DNA of 5,520 bases, taken from the NCBI GenBank assembly GCA_003517845.1, contig DOZU01000146.1, positions 1 to 5,520 of the forward strand. Direction: 5' to 3'. The translations under genes were made by a program, and so were the position numbers. This document shows positions 1 to 5,520 of the stretch, piece after piece; position 1 is the stretch's first letter, and every line of letters begins with the position of its first letter. The notes below the pieces were generated by a model, which did not search any database, was not told the DNA's origin, and worked only from the letters and a program-made list of their open reading frames with translations. The stretch is from Clostridiales bacterium (GTDB taxonomy: Bacteria; Bacillota; Sulfobacillia; UBA995).

Positions 1-641
1 CGGGCGTGGTCCACGTCTTCGCGGAACTTGGACAGGATGTCCACTTGACGGGAGGCGACCTGAAAGCCGCCATCGACGAGGGCGTGCGCCAGGGGTATGA
101 ATCCGGCTACCTGCGTAAATCGGTGGTAGACGACCCGATCTTCCGCCGGGCGAACACCCGAGACAACACCCCCGCCATCGTATACATCGATATCGTGCCG
201 GGCGAGCACCTGTCCCTGGCCGTGGTGCCGAAGGGTACCGGGAGCGAGAACATGAGCGGGCTCAAGCTGCTCACCCCCGCCCAGGGCGCCCGCGGAATCC
301 GCGACTTCGTCGTCGAAGTGGTCGATCGGGCCGGGTCCAACCCCTGCCCGCCGGTGATCGTGGGCGTGGGCGTCGGCGGCATGATGGACCGGGCGGCCAT
401 GCTGTCGAAGAAGGCCCTGTTGCGCGAGGTCGGCACAGCCCATCCCGATCCGAGCATCGCTGCGCTGGAGCGGGAGATCCTCCAGGCGGTCAACGACCTG
501 GGCATCGGGCCGGCGGGACTGGGTGGCCGGACCACCGCCCTGGCGGTCCACATCGAGACTGCGCCAACCCACATCGGCGCCCTGCCGGTGGCCGTGAACC
601 TGCAATGCCATGCGGCCCGGCATGCCGAACGCACCTTGTGA
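1..641 (+). CDS. Fumarate hydratase class I, alpha subunit (5'-truncated by window edge)
   Basis: This is the alpha subunit of the two-subunit, oxygen-sensitive [4Fe-4S] fumarase (TtdA/FumA N-terminal family), a cytoplasmic enzyme that interconverts fumarate and malate with the beta subunit encoded next. The reading frame is open from the window edge. The GTG at 6 is an internal Val, and the visible protein starts GVVHVFAELGQDVH, which in the family directly follows the cluster-binding CQDT motif. That first Cys and roughly 65-70 N-terminal residues therefore lie upstream. Visible motifs, numbered from the codon at 6, are GYLRKSVVDDPIFRR (34-48), NTPA (54-57), PKGTGSENMS (75-84), the second cluster Cys in NPCPPVIVGVGVGG (Cys114), GPAGLGGRTTALAV (168-181) and the third Cys in NLQCHAARHAE (Cys201). 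The end is normal, with TGA at 639-641. Tartrate dehydratase is the related alternative, but the operon context favours fumarase. Confidence 0.95.
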   Translation, partial: GVVHVFAELGQDVHLTGGDLKAAIDEGVRQGYESGYLRKSVVDDPIFRRANTRDNTPAIVYIDIVPGEHLSLAVVPKGTGSENMSGLKLLTPAQGARGIRDFVVEVVDRAGSNPCPPVIVGVGVGGMMDRAAMLSKKALLREVGTAHPDPSIAALEREILQAVNDLGIGPAGLGGRTTALAVHIETAPTHIGALPVAVNLQCHAARHAERTL

Positions 642-670
642 CCTTTTCGGCCGAAAGGATGGATGCCGCG

Positions 671-1237
671 ATGAAGGACCGGACGATTCGGGTGACGCCC
701 CCTCTGAACGAGGAAGCAGTCCGGGCGATGCGGGCCGGCGATCGGGTAGCGATCACCGGCGTGATCTACACCGCCCGCGACGCCGCTCACAAGCGCCTGG
801 TGGAAGCCAGGCAGCGGGGCGAATCACTCCCCTTGGACCTCGCGGGACAGGTCATCTATTATGTCGGTCCCTGCCCAGCCCGCCCCGGCCAGGCCATCGG
901 CTCCGCCGGCCCCACCACCTCTGGCCGCATGGATACGTATGCGCCGGCCTTGATTGAACTGGGTCTCCGGGCCATGCTGGGCAAGGGCTTGCGCAGCCCG
1001 GCGGTGGTGGAAGCCATGAAGCTGCACGGATCCGTATACCTCGCGGCAACCGGCGGGGCGGGCGCCCTGCTCGCCCGGCAGATCACGCGGGCGGACGTCA
1101 TCGCCTATCCCGACCTCGGCCCCGAGGCCATTCACCGGCTGGAAGTGAGGGACTTCCCCGCGATCGTGGCCATCGACACCCTGGGCAATGACATGTATGC
1201 GGAAGGAAAGCGCCGCTATGCGCGGCCGCAGAAGTGA
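671..1237 (+). CDS. Fumarate hydratase class I, beta subunit
   Basis: This is the C-terminal-type (TtdB/FumB-like) subunit that completes the class I fumarase with the alpha subunit 29 bp upstream. The product is 188 aa, the usual size. Family motifs are AGDRVAITGVIYTARDAAHKRL (22-43), YYVGPCPARPGQAIGSAGPTTSGRMD (63-88), GKG (104-106), and the C-terminal LEVRDFPAIVAIDTLGND (157-174). I chose ATG 671 because an AAAGGA ribosome site lies at 654-659 and because MKDRTIRVTPPLNEE matches the way these proteins normally begin. The frame is also open from ATG 605 and ATG 659. Starting at 605 would overlap the alpha gene by 37 bp and add 22 residues with no family character, and 659 sits on top of the ribosome site. 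One mild variation is Cys68 in VGPCPA, where I would expect Thr or Ser. Tartrate dehydratase beta is the alternative. Confidence 0.95.
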   Translation: MKDRTIRVTPPLNEEAVRAMRAGDRVAITGVIYTARDAAHKRLVEARQRGESLPLDLAGQVIYYVGPCPARPGQAIGSAGPTTSGRMDTYAPALIELGLRAMLGKGLRSPAVVEAMKLHGSVYLAATGGAGALLARQITRADVIAYPDLGPEAIHRLEVRDFPAIVAIDTLGNDMYAEGKRRYARPQK

Positions 1238-1240
1238 AGC

Positions 1241-1247
1241 GGAGGTG
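1241..1247 (+). promoter_or_regulatory. Strong ribosome binding site that fixes the TTG start of the malic enzyme
   Basis: GGAGGTG lies 6 bases before TTG 1254, inside the 16-bp gap after the fumarase beta stop. It is nearly fully complementary to the anti-Shine-Dalgarno end of 16S rRNA and supports the non-ATG start. No other in-frame start lies nearby. Confidence 0.8.
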
Positions 1248-1253
1248 TGACGC

Positions 1254-2501
1254 TTGAGCCTGAAGGAAGAGGCCCTGAAGCTGCACCGGGACAGCCGGGG
1301 GAAGATCGAGATCCTATCCCGCGTGCCCCTGGCCGACCAGAAGGACCTGTCCCTCGCCTACACCCCGGGAGTGGCCGAGCCCTGCCGGGAAATCCACCGG
1401 GAGCGCGAACTGGTCAATACCTACACCTCCCGCGGGAACATGGTGGCCGTGGTCTCCGACGGCACCGCCGTGCTAGGCCTCGGCGACATCGGCCCCGAGG
1501 CCGCCATGCCGGTGATGGAGGGCAAGTGCATCCTGTTCAAGTATTTTGCCGGGGTCGATGCCTTTCCCATCTGCGTGGCCACCAAGGAGCCGAAGGAGAT
1601 CGTCAACCTCGTCAAGCTACTGGAGCCGACCTTTGCGGGAGTGAACCTCGAGGACATCTCCGCGCCGCGCTGCTTCGAGATCGAGAACCAGCTCAAGCGG
1701 GAGACGGAGATGGTCATCTTCCATGACGACCAGCACGGCACGGCTATCGTCGTGGCGGGCGCCCTGATCTCCGCCTTGAAGGTCATCGGCAAGGGGTTCA
1801 GCGAGGTGAGCATGCTGATCACCGGGGCGGGCGCTTCGTCGATCGCCACCGCCAAGCTGCTGCTCGACATGGGGGCGGGGGAGATCATCCTCACCGACCG
1901 CGTGGGCCCCATCTGGCAGGGCCGACCCGAGGGGATGAACTGGGCCAAGGAAGAGATGGCCCGGCGCACCAACAGCCGGCGGGTCAAGACGCTCGATGAT
2001 GCTTTCCGCGGCACCAACGTATTCATCGGCCTGTCCGGTCCCGGGGTCGTCACCCGGGAAATGGTGTCCAGCATGGCCCAGGACGCCATCGTCCTGGCCA
2101 TGGCCAACCCCATCCCCGAGATCTTCCCCGACGAGGCGCGGGCCGGCGGGGCGAGGGTGATCGGCACCGGACGGTCCGACTTCCCCAACCAGGTCAACAA
2201 CGTGCTGGCTTTCCCCGGCGTCCTGCGCGGCGCCTTGGACTGCCGGGCTCGCGACATCAACGAGCCGATGAAGCAGGCCGCGGCCCGCGCCATCGCCGGC
2301 GTGATCGGCGATTCGGAGCTGAATGAGGGCTACATCATCCCCCGCGCCTTGGACCGGCGGGTGGCCCCGGCGGTCGCGGCGGCAGTGGCCCGGGCGGCCA
2401 TGGACAGCGGCGTGGCGCGGATCCAGGTGAATCCCGCTGAGATCGCCGAGGATTGCGCGCGGCAGGTCGAAAGGCTCGCCGGGCTGGGCAAGGCGAGATG
2501 A
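1254..2501 (+). CDS. NAD-type malic enzyme (malate dehydrogenase, decarboxylating), short form
   Basis: This cytoplasmic enzyme oxidatively decarboxylates malate to pyruvate and CO2 with reduction of a nicotinamide cofactor. The product is 415 aa, typical of the short bacterial form, with no C-terminal phosphotransacetylase-like domain as in MaeB. The N-terminal catalytic domain has SLAYTPGVAEPC (33-44, catalytic Tyr36), MEGKCILFKYFAGVDAFPIC (88-107, likely catalytic Lys91), the metal ligands Glu133-Asp134 in NLEDISAPRCFEIE, and FHDDQHGTAIV (156-166, Asp158/159). The Rossmann domain has LITGAGASSIA (188-198). Asp215 in ILTDR, at the end of the second strand, favours NAD over NADP; this is inferred from fold rules, not proven. 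Later motifs are AMANPIPEIFPDEA (282-295) and GTGRSDFPNQVNNVLAFPG (304-322). The start is TTG with a strong ribosome site. The stop codon overlaps the next start (ATGA). Its position after fumarase implies that it uses malate made by that enzyme. Confidence 0.96.
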   Translation: MSLKEEALKLHRDSRGKIEILSRVPLADQKDLSLAYTPGVAEPCREIHRERELVNTYTSRGNMVAVVSDGTAVLGLGDIGPEAAMPVMEGKCILFKYFAGVDAFPICVATKEPKEIVNLVKLLEPTFAGVNLEDISAPRCFEIENQLKRETEMVIFHDDQHGTAIVVAGALISALKVIGKGFSEVSMLITGAGASSIATAKLLLDMGAGEIILTDRVGPIWQGRPEGMNWAKEEMARRTNSRRVKTLDDAFRGTNVFIGLSGPGVVTREMVSSMAQDAIVLAMANPIPEIFPDEARAGGARVIGTGRSDFPNQVNNVLAFPGVLRGALDCRARDINEPMKQAAARAIAGVIGDSELNEGYIIPRALDRRVAPAVAAAVARAAMDSGVARIQVNPAEIAEDCARQVERLAGLGKAR

Positions 2502-3622
2502 AGCTCCCCGAGTATCGGGCGAAAGCCGCCTTCGCCGAGGCGGGCATCCCCGTCCCGCCGGGCCGAGTCGTCATGCAGGCAGGCGAGGCGGCCGCCGTCT
2601 GTCAGGAGATCGGTCCGGTCGTGTTGAAGGCGCAGGTACTCGCCGGGGGCAGGGGCAAGGCGGGCGGCATCGTATTCGCTTCGAGCCCGGCAGAAGCCGC
2701 TTCTCGCGCCGCGGAACTCCTCGGCCGGGAAATCCGGGGCTATCCGGTGACGGAAATCCTGGTGGAAAAGCAGTTGACAATTCAGGCCGAGCTGTATCTC
2801 GGAATAGCCATTGAAGGTTCAGCTCGCCGGCCCCTGGTCATCGCCTCCGACCGCGGGGGGATGGACATCGAGGAGGTCGCCGAGCGGTCGATCGTCCGCC
2901 GCACGGTGGACCCCATCTGGGGATTCCGCCCCCATCGGGCGCGGGAGGTCGTCCGGCGGATGGGCCTGACCGGGCCGTCCGGCATGCAGGTCGCGGATAT
3001 CCTGCACCGGCTGGGGGGAGTCTTCCAAAGGTATGATGCCGAACTGGCCGAGATCAACCCGCTGGCGCTGACGCCAGAAGGCCCGGTAGCGGCCGACGGC
3101 CGGCTGAACCTGGACGACTACGCCCTGTTCCGCCATCCCGGGGTGGCCCGGGTGGAGGAGGGTTCGGCGCGCGAGCGGCGGGCGCGGGCCTTGGGCTTGG
3201 CCTATGTCGAACTCGACGGCGATATCGCGGTGATGGCCAACGGCGCCGGCATTACCATGGCCATGCTCGATATCCTGCGCGAACTCGGCGGTCGGCCGGC
3301 CAATTTCCTTGACGCGGGCGGCGGCGCCGGGGTAGAGCCGATGACCCGGGCGATGGAGATGCTACTGGAACAGGAGCCGCGGGTGGTGCTGATCAACATC
3401 TTCGGCGGCATCACCCGGTGCGATGATGTGGCGAGCGCGGTCGTCGCCGCCCGGGCGGCTTGCGGATCGCCGGTGCCGCTGGTGGTGCGCCTGGCCGGGA
3501 CCAACCAGGCCGAAGGGCTCGCTATCCTTCGCCTTCACGGACTGGACGGTTTCACCACCATGCAGGAAGCGGCCGTGCGAGCTGTGGCCCTGGCCCGAGG
3601 CGGGGAGGGGGGCGTCGCTTGA
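2498..3622 (+). CDS. sucC: Succinate-CoA ligase (ADP-forming), beta subunit
   Basis: This is the nucleotide-binding beta subunit of succinyl-CoA synthetase, which with the alpha subunit interconverts succinyl-CoA + NDP + Pi and succinate + CoA + NTP. The product is 374 aa, a little shorter than the E. coli protein. The N-terminal ATP-grasp domain begins MKLPEYRAKAAFAEAGIPVP and carries KAQVLAGGRGKAGG (44-57). Likely Mg ligands are Asn187 in AEINPLAL and Asp200 in AADGRL. The C-terminal ligase domain has MANGAGITMAMLD (246-258), ANFLDAGGGA (268-277), the succinate-loop region INIFGGITRCD (299-309) and VVRLAGTNQAEG (329-340). E. coli has GGIVRCD where this protein has GGITRCD. I chose ATG 2498 because it gives the family N-terminus and overlaps the malic enzyme stop as ATGA. 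The open frame back to 2453 encodes only an Arg/Ala-rich stretch. The ribosome site is weak (AAGGCGAG directly before the start), in keeping with translational coupling. ATP versus GTP preference cannot be read here. Confidence 0.94.
   Translation: MKLPEYRAKAAFAEAGIPVPPGRVVMQAGEAAAVCQEIGPVVLKAQVLAGGRGKAGGIVFASSPAEAASRAAELLGREIRGYPVTEILVEKQLTIQAELYLGIAIEGSARRPLVIASDRGGMDIEEVAERSIVRRTVDPIWGFRPHRAREVVRRMGLTGPSGMQVADILHRLGGVFQRYDAELAEINPLALTPEGPVAADGRLNLDDYALFRHPGVARVEEGSARERRARALGLAYVELDGDIAVMANGAGITMAMLDILRELGGRPANFLDAGGGAGVEPMTRAMEMLLEQEPRVVLINIFGGITRCDDVASAVVAARAACGSPVPLVVRLAGTNQAEGLAILRLHGLDGFTTMQEAAVRAVALARGGEGGVA
3602..3612 (+). promoter_or_regulatory. Purine-rich ribosome binding site supporting the TTG start of sucD
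   Basis: GGGGAGGGGGG lies inside the last codons of sucC, with its GGAGG core (3604-3608) 10 bases before TTG 3619. The TTG overlaps the sucC stop as TTGA. Together these support a coupled non-ATG start for the alpha subunit. Confidence 0.6.
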
Positions 3623-4497
3623 CCATCCTGATTGATGAGAAGACGCGGGTGGTCGTGCAAGGAGCCACCGGCAACCAGGGCAGATTCCAGACGCTGCGGA
3701 TGGTGGAATACGGTACGCGCGTCGTGGCCGGCGTTTCCCCCGGCAAGGGGGGGACGGCCATCGAAGGGATCCCCGTGTACGATACGGTGGAGGAAGTGGT
3801 CCAGCGCCACGGCGCCAACGCTTCCATCCTTTTCGTGCCCGCCCCGCTGGCCCGGGACGCATGCCTCGAAGCCCTCGAAGCCGGCATCGACGTGATCGTG
3901 ATCATCACCGAGGGCATACCCGTCCACGATGCCATGGAAGTGATGGCTTTCGCCCGAATTCAGGGGGCGACGGTCGTTGGTCCGAACACCTTCGGCGTCA
4001 TCTCGCCGGGACGCTGTAAGCTGGGGATCATGCCGGCCCCGGCCTACCTGCCGGGGACGGTCGGGATGGTCGCCCGCAGCGGCACCCTGAGTTACGAGAT
4101 AGCCGCAGCCTTGAGCGCCGCCGGCATCGGCCAATCCACCGTAGTCGGCCTGGGCGGCGACCGGGTGGTCGGCCTCAGTTTCGCGGACGTGCTGCGCCGG
4201 CTGGAGGCCGACCCGGCGACCCGGGCTATCGTGCTGGTTGGCGAAATCGGGGGCAGCGCGGAGGAAGAGGCGGCGGAGTTCATCAAGGGCATGACGAAAC
4301 CGGTGGTAGCCTACCTTGCCGGCCGCAGCGCCCCCCCGGGCAAGCGCATGGGCCACGCCGGCGCGATCATCGAGCGCGGGAGAGGGAGTTTCGACGGCAA
4401 AGTACAGGCGCTGGCGGGTGCAGGGGTGGCCATCGCCCGGCTGCCCTGGGAAGTGACGGGCCTGGTCCAGGAGAGCCTGGCCGCCAGCTGTCCTTAG
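3619..4497 (+). CDS. sucD: Succinate-CoA ligase (ADP-forming), alpha subunit, with variant active-site motifs
   Basis: This is the CoA-binding alpha subunit, which carries the phosphohistidine intermediate and pairs with the beta subunit just upstream. Starting at TTG 3619 gives 292 aa, close to E. coli SucD. The N-terminus (M)TILIDEKTRVVVQGATGNQG lines up with the E. coli start, so the 53 extra in-frame codons upstream, which overlap sucC, were excluded. Motifs are VSPGKGG (39-45) and FVPAP (72-76) of the CoA-binding fold, ITEGIPVHD (96-104), VARSGTLSYE (151-160), GEIGGSAEEEAA (208-219, Glu209) and GKRMGHAGAII (241-251), where His246 is the phosphorylated residue. Two normally conserved spots differ. 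GPNCPG is GPNTFG (121-126), replacing the Cys near the CoA site, and GGDPIPG is GGDRVVG (179-185). The catalytic residues are intact, so I expect an active enzyme, possibly with shifted kinetics or acid substrate. Another acyl-CoA ligase of this family, such as a malate-CoA ligase, remains possible. Confidence 0.92.
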   Translation: MTILIDEKTRVVVQGATGNQGRFQTLRMVEYGTRVVAGVSPGKGGTAIEGIPVYDTVEEVVQRHGANASILFVPAPLARDACLEALEAGIDVIVIITEGIPVHDAMEVMAFARIQGATVVGPNTFGVISPGRCKLGIMPAPAYLPGTVGMVARSGTLSYEIAAALSAAGIGQSTVVGLGGDRVVGLSFADVLRRLEADPATRAIVLVGEIGGSAEEEAAEFIKGMTKPVVAYLAGRSAPPGKRMGHAGAIIERGRGSFDGKVQALAGAGVAIARLPWEVTGLVQESLAASCP

Positions 4498-4583
4498 AGA
4501 GCGCTATCAAGGAGCAAGGAGTAGGCCCCCCTGCCCTCGGGGCTCCACGGGGCATGAAGACACGCAGACTGCCCTTTCCGGGT

Positions 4584-4612
4584 GTAGGGGCGGGTTCCGA
4601 ACCCGCCCCTAC
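4584..4612. repeat. Perfect palindrome (13-bp stem, 3-nt loop), likely REP-like dispersed repeat
   Basis: GTAGGGGCGGGTT (4584-4596) is followed by a CCG loop and then its exact reverse complement, AACCCGCCCCTAC (4600-4612). The transcript would form a very stable hairpin. No run of T follows (the next bases are GGGGCCGCG), so a classic rho-independent terminator is unlikely. Palindromes beginning GTAGGGGCGGG are, to my knowledge, a widespread type of short interspersed repeat in bacterial intergenic regions, so this is probably one genomic copy of such a family. It could also protect the 3' end of the operon mRNA or slow transcription. Copy number cannot be seen from this window. Confidence 0.75.
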
Positions 4613-4630
4613 GGGGCCGCGAGCACCACC

Positions 4631-4667
4631 GCGACCATGATCCTGACCGTGGTCGCTAGCGTGACCA
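4631..4667. repeat. Cluster of overlapping GACC/GGTC inverted repeats upstream of the lipoprotein gene
   Basis: GCGACCA (4631-4637) is the exact reverse complement of TGGTCGC (4650-4656). The same TGGTC can instead pair with GACCA at 4663-4667, or within GACCGTGGTC (4645-4654). These pairings exclude one another. The cluster ends 13 bases before the AGGAGG ribosome site. It could be an operator or a leader that switches between folds, but the stems are short and may be chance in G+C-rich DNA. Confidence 0.35.
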
Positions 4668-4680
4668 GACTTTCGTAGTG

Positions 4681-4686
4681 AGGAGG
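4681..4686 (+). promoter_or_regulatory. Ribosome binding site of the GerMN lipoprotein gene
   Basis: A consensus AGGAGG lies 8 bases before GTG 4695 and 17 bases before the in-frame ATG 4704. This spacing favours the GTG start. Confidence 0.75.
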
Positions 4687-4694
4687 CAGGCGGA

Positions 4695-5483
4695 GTGAGG
4701 GGGATGAGACGGCTCATGGGAATGCTGCTCCTGGGGATGTTGTTCCTGGGTCTGACGCTGCCCGGTTGCCGGCCGGCACCCGAGGCTCCCGCCGAGGAGC
4801 GAGTCCAGGTGGCCCTGTACTTCGGGGACGCCATGGCCCAGTTCACGGTCCCGGAAGACCGGGAGATTGAGTTGCACGGGCGACCCCTGGCAGTTCGCGT
4901 TTTGGAGGAACTCATCGCCGGCCCCAGGACGCCCGGCCTTCACGCCACCTTGCCGGCCGGCACCCGGGTGCTGGGCGCGACTATCGAAGGCGGCGTGGCG
5001 CGAGTCGACTTCTCGCGGGAACTGGTCGACAACCACCCCGGCGGCAGTACCGGCGAGTTCATGACCATCAACGCGATCGTATACACCCTGACCGACCTCG
5101 AAGGGGTGCAAGCGGTCACCATCCTCGTGGACGGGACGCCTCTAGATTCGCTGGCCGGCCACATGGACCTCCGGGAGAACCTGGACCGCGGGGGGATCCG
5201 ATCCCAGCCGGTCTTCGTCGACCTCGATCGGGCAGCCTGGTTGCAAGACCAGGTAGACCGCGGACACGCAGTATGGCGGCTTGACCCGGTGGAGGTCGCC
5301 CGCCGCGACGGCCGCATGGCCGGGTTCCGACTCACGGATGAGTTCCGGCTGTTCGGCGTGGAGGCGGGAGTAGCTCTGGTGGAGGCCACTCACCAGGGCT
5401 GGGTTCACTTCATCCGCCTGCGGCAGCCGGTGCGGGCGGGCCCCGGCGGCGTCTGGGTCATAGACGCCATCGACATGGACTAG
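4695..5483 (+). CDS. GerMN-domain lipoprotein with an extra C-terminal region
   Basis: This is a predicted secreted lipoprotein of 262 aa. The N-terminus is a signal peptide: basic start MRGMRR, hydrophobic core at about 7-22, then the lipobox-like LPGC, with Cys25 as the expected lipidation site. Pro at -2 is slightly unusual. After a Pro/Glu-rich linker comes a GerMN domain (about 37-165). Its recognisable parts are the strand VQVALYFGD, the helix LAVRVLEELIAGP, LPAGTRVLGATIEGGVARVDFSREL, the helix FMTINAIVYTLTDLEGVQAVTILVDG and LAGHMDLRENLDR. GerMN domains occur in spore germination and sporulation lipoproteins and in other envelope proteins of Gram-positive bacteria. They are probably structural or peptidoglycan-associated, without known catalysis. 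Residues about 168-262 form an additional alpha/beta-looking region that I do not recognise (it includes WRLDPVEVARRDG and a Trp-rich end). GTG 4695 is preferred for its AGGAGG; ATG 4704 would remove three residues. A 197-bp gap separates it from the metabolic operon, so it is probably its own unit. Confidence 0.9.
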   Translation: MRGMRRLMGMLLLGMLFLGLTLPGCRPAPEAPAEERVQVALYFGDAMAQFTVPEDREIELHGRPLAVRVLEELIAGPRTPGLHATLPAGTRVLGATIEGGVARVDFSRELVDNHPGGSTGEFMTINAIVYTLTDLEGVQAVTILVDGTPLDSLAGHMDLRENLDRGGIRSQPVFVDLDRAAWLQDQVDRGHAVWRLDPVEVARRDGRMAGFRLTDEFRLFGVEAGVALVEATHQGWVHFIRLRQPVRAGPGGVWVIDAIDMD

Positions 5484-5508
5484 GCGGCGGCGAGGCCGGG
5501 GGTCCGCG

Positions 5509-5520
5509 ATGATCACCTTC
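5509..5520 (+). CDS. Possible start of a further gene (only four codons visible)
   Basis: ATG 5509 opens a frame reading M-I-T-F to the window edge, 25 bases after the lipoprotein stop. A GAGG at 5492-5495 and a G run at 5498-5502 could serve as a ribosome site. Co-directional spacing like this would fit an operon with the GerMN gene. Four residues are too few to name a product, and the start itself is uncertain. Confidence 0.3.

Larger units (their letters stand above)
4498..4694. other. Intergenic region between the C4 operon and the lipoprotein gene
   Basis: No credible reading frame fills these 197 bases. The segment holds a perfect 13-bp-stem palindrome at 4584-4612, a cluster of short inverted repeats at 4631-4667 and a ribosome site at 4681-4686. 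A weak GCCCC/GGGGC hairpin at 4525-4543 is also possible. None of the hairpins is followed by a T tract, so I cannot point to a standard intrinsic terminator for the operon. I also see no clear -35/-10 pair for the downstream gene. Confidence 0.7.

Noticed and set aside
605..670. Upstream ATG start for the fumarase beta subunit
   Set aside because: It adds 22 residues unlike the family and overlaps the alpha gene. ATG 671 has its own AAAGGA site and gives the normal N-terminus.
107..790. Minus-strand open frame (227 codons) across the fumarase junction
   Set aside because: It spans two confirmed + strand genes, has low-complexity Arg/Ser/Pro content, and shows no ribosome site or domain.
1421..2293. 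Long minus-strand open frame (290 codons) opposite the malic enzyme gene
   Set aside because: It lies wholly inside a gene whose motifs are certain. Long antisense frames are expected in G+C-rich codon-biased DNA, and its translation shows no recognisable domain.
3535..4356. Minus-strand open frame (273 codons) opposite sucC/sucD
   Set aside because: It is antisense to a well-supported gene, His/Gly/Arg-rich and without family motifs, so it is a shadow of the codon usage of sucD.
4525..4543. GCCCC/GGGGC hairpin as the operon terminator
   Set aside because: It has only five stem pairs with a nine-base loop and no T tract. Such matches are common by chance in this composition.
4584..4612. Rho-independent terminator call for the strong palindrome
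   Set aside because: The stem is followed by GGGGCCGCG, not T residues, so the terminator label is not supported. It is listed as a repeat.
1..5520. tRNA, rRNA, CRISPR array, insertion sequence, toxin-antitoxin or defence genes
   Set aside because: Nearly all of the window is accounted for by six genes of known families. I saw no tRNA cloverleaf, spaced direct repeats, transposase or small paired frames in the remaining 197-bp gap.

Overview
The window is G+C-rich (about two-thirds by eye), and every convincing gene lies on the + strand. The best guess is a high-G+C, probably anaerobic or thermophilic, member of the Firmicutes (Clostridia, Limnochordia or Symbiobacteriia type). The reasons are a two-subunit class I fumarase and a GerMN-domain lipoprotein, a family typical of spore formers. 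Other evidence is the strong AGGAGG-type ribosome sites and the frequent TTG and GTG starts. No rRNA or other phylogenetic marker is present, so the assignment is an inference.

Positions 1-4497 hold a tightly packed C4-dicarboxylate operon. In order it carries the 3' part of the class I fumarate hydratase alpha subunit (cut by the window edge), the fumarase beta subunit, a short-form NAD-type malic enzyme, and the beta and alpha subunits of an ADP-forming succinate-CoA ligase. Gaps are 29 and 16 bp between the first three genes. The last two junctions are 4-bp stop/start overlaps (ATGA, then TTGA), which suggests translational coupling. Together the enzymes convert succinyl-CoA to succinate and, after an oxidoreductase that is not in the window, fumarate to malate to pyruvate plus CO2, or the reverse. 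This layout resembles the C4 part of the methylmalonyl-CoA (propionate) route and of incomplete TCA cycles in anaerobic Firmicutes.

Positions 4498-4694 are non-coding. They contain a perfect 13-bp palindrome of the GTAGGGGCGGG type, which looks like a copy of a dispersed REP-like repeat, and a cluster of overlapping GACC/GGTC inverted repeats just before the next gene.

Positions 4695-5483 encode a secreted lipoprotein with a GerMN domain and an extra C-terminal region of about 95 residues. The last 12 bases may be the first four codons of another gene.

I found no undescribed defence, mobile or RNA system. The points most worth checking are the altered active-site motifs of the succinate-CoA ligase alpha subunit, the dispersed palindrome, and the GerMN protein's C-terminal region.
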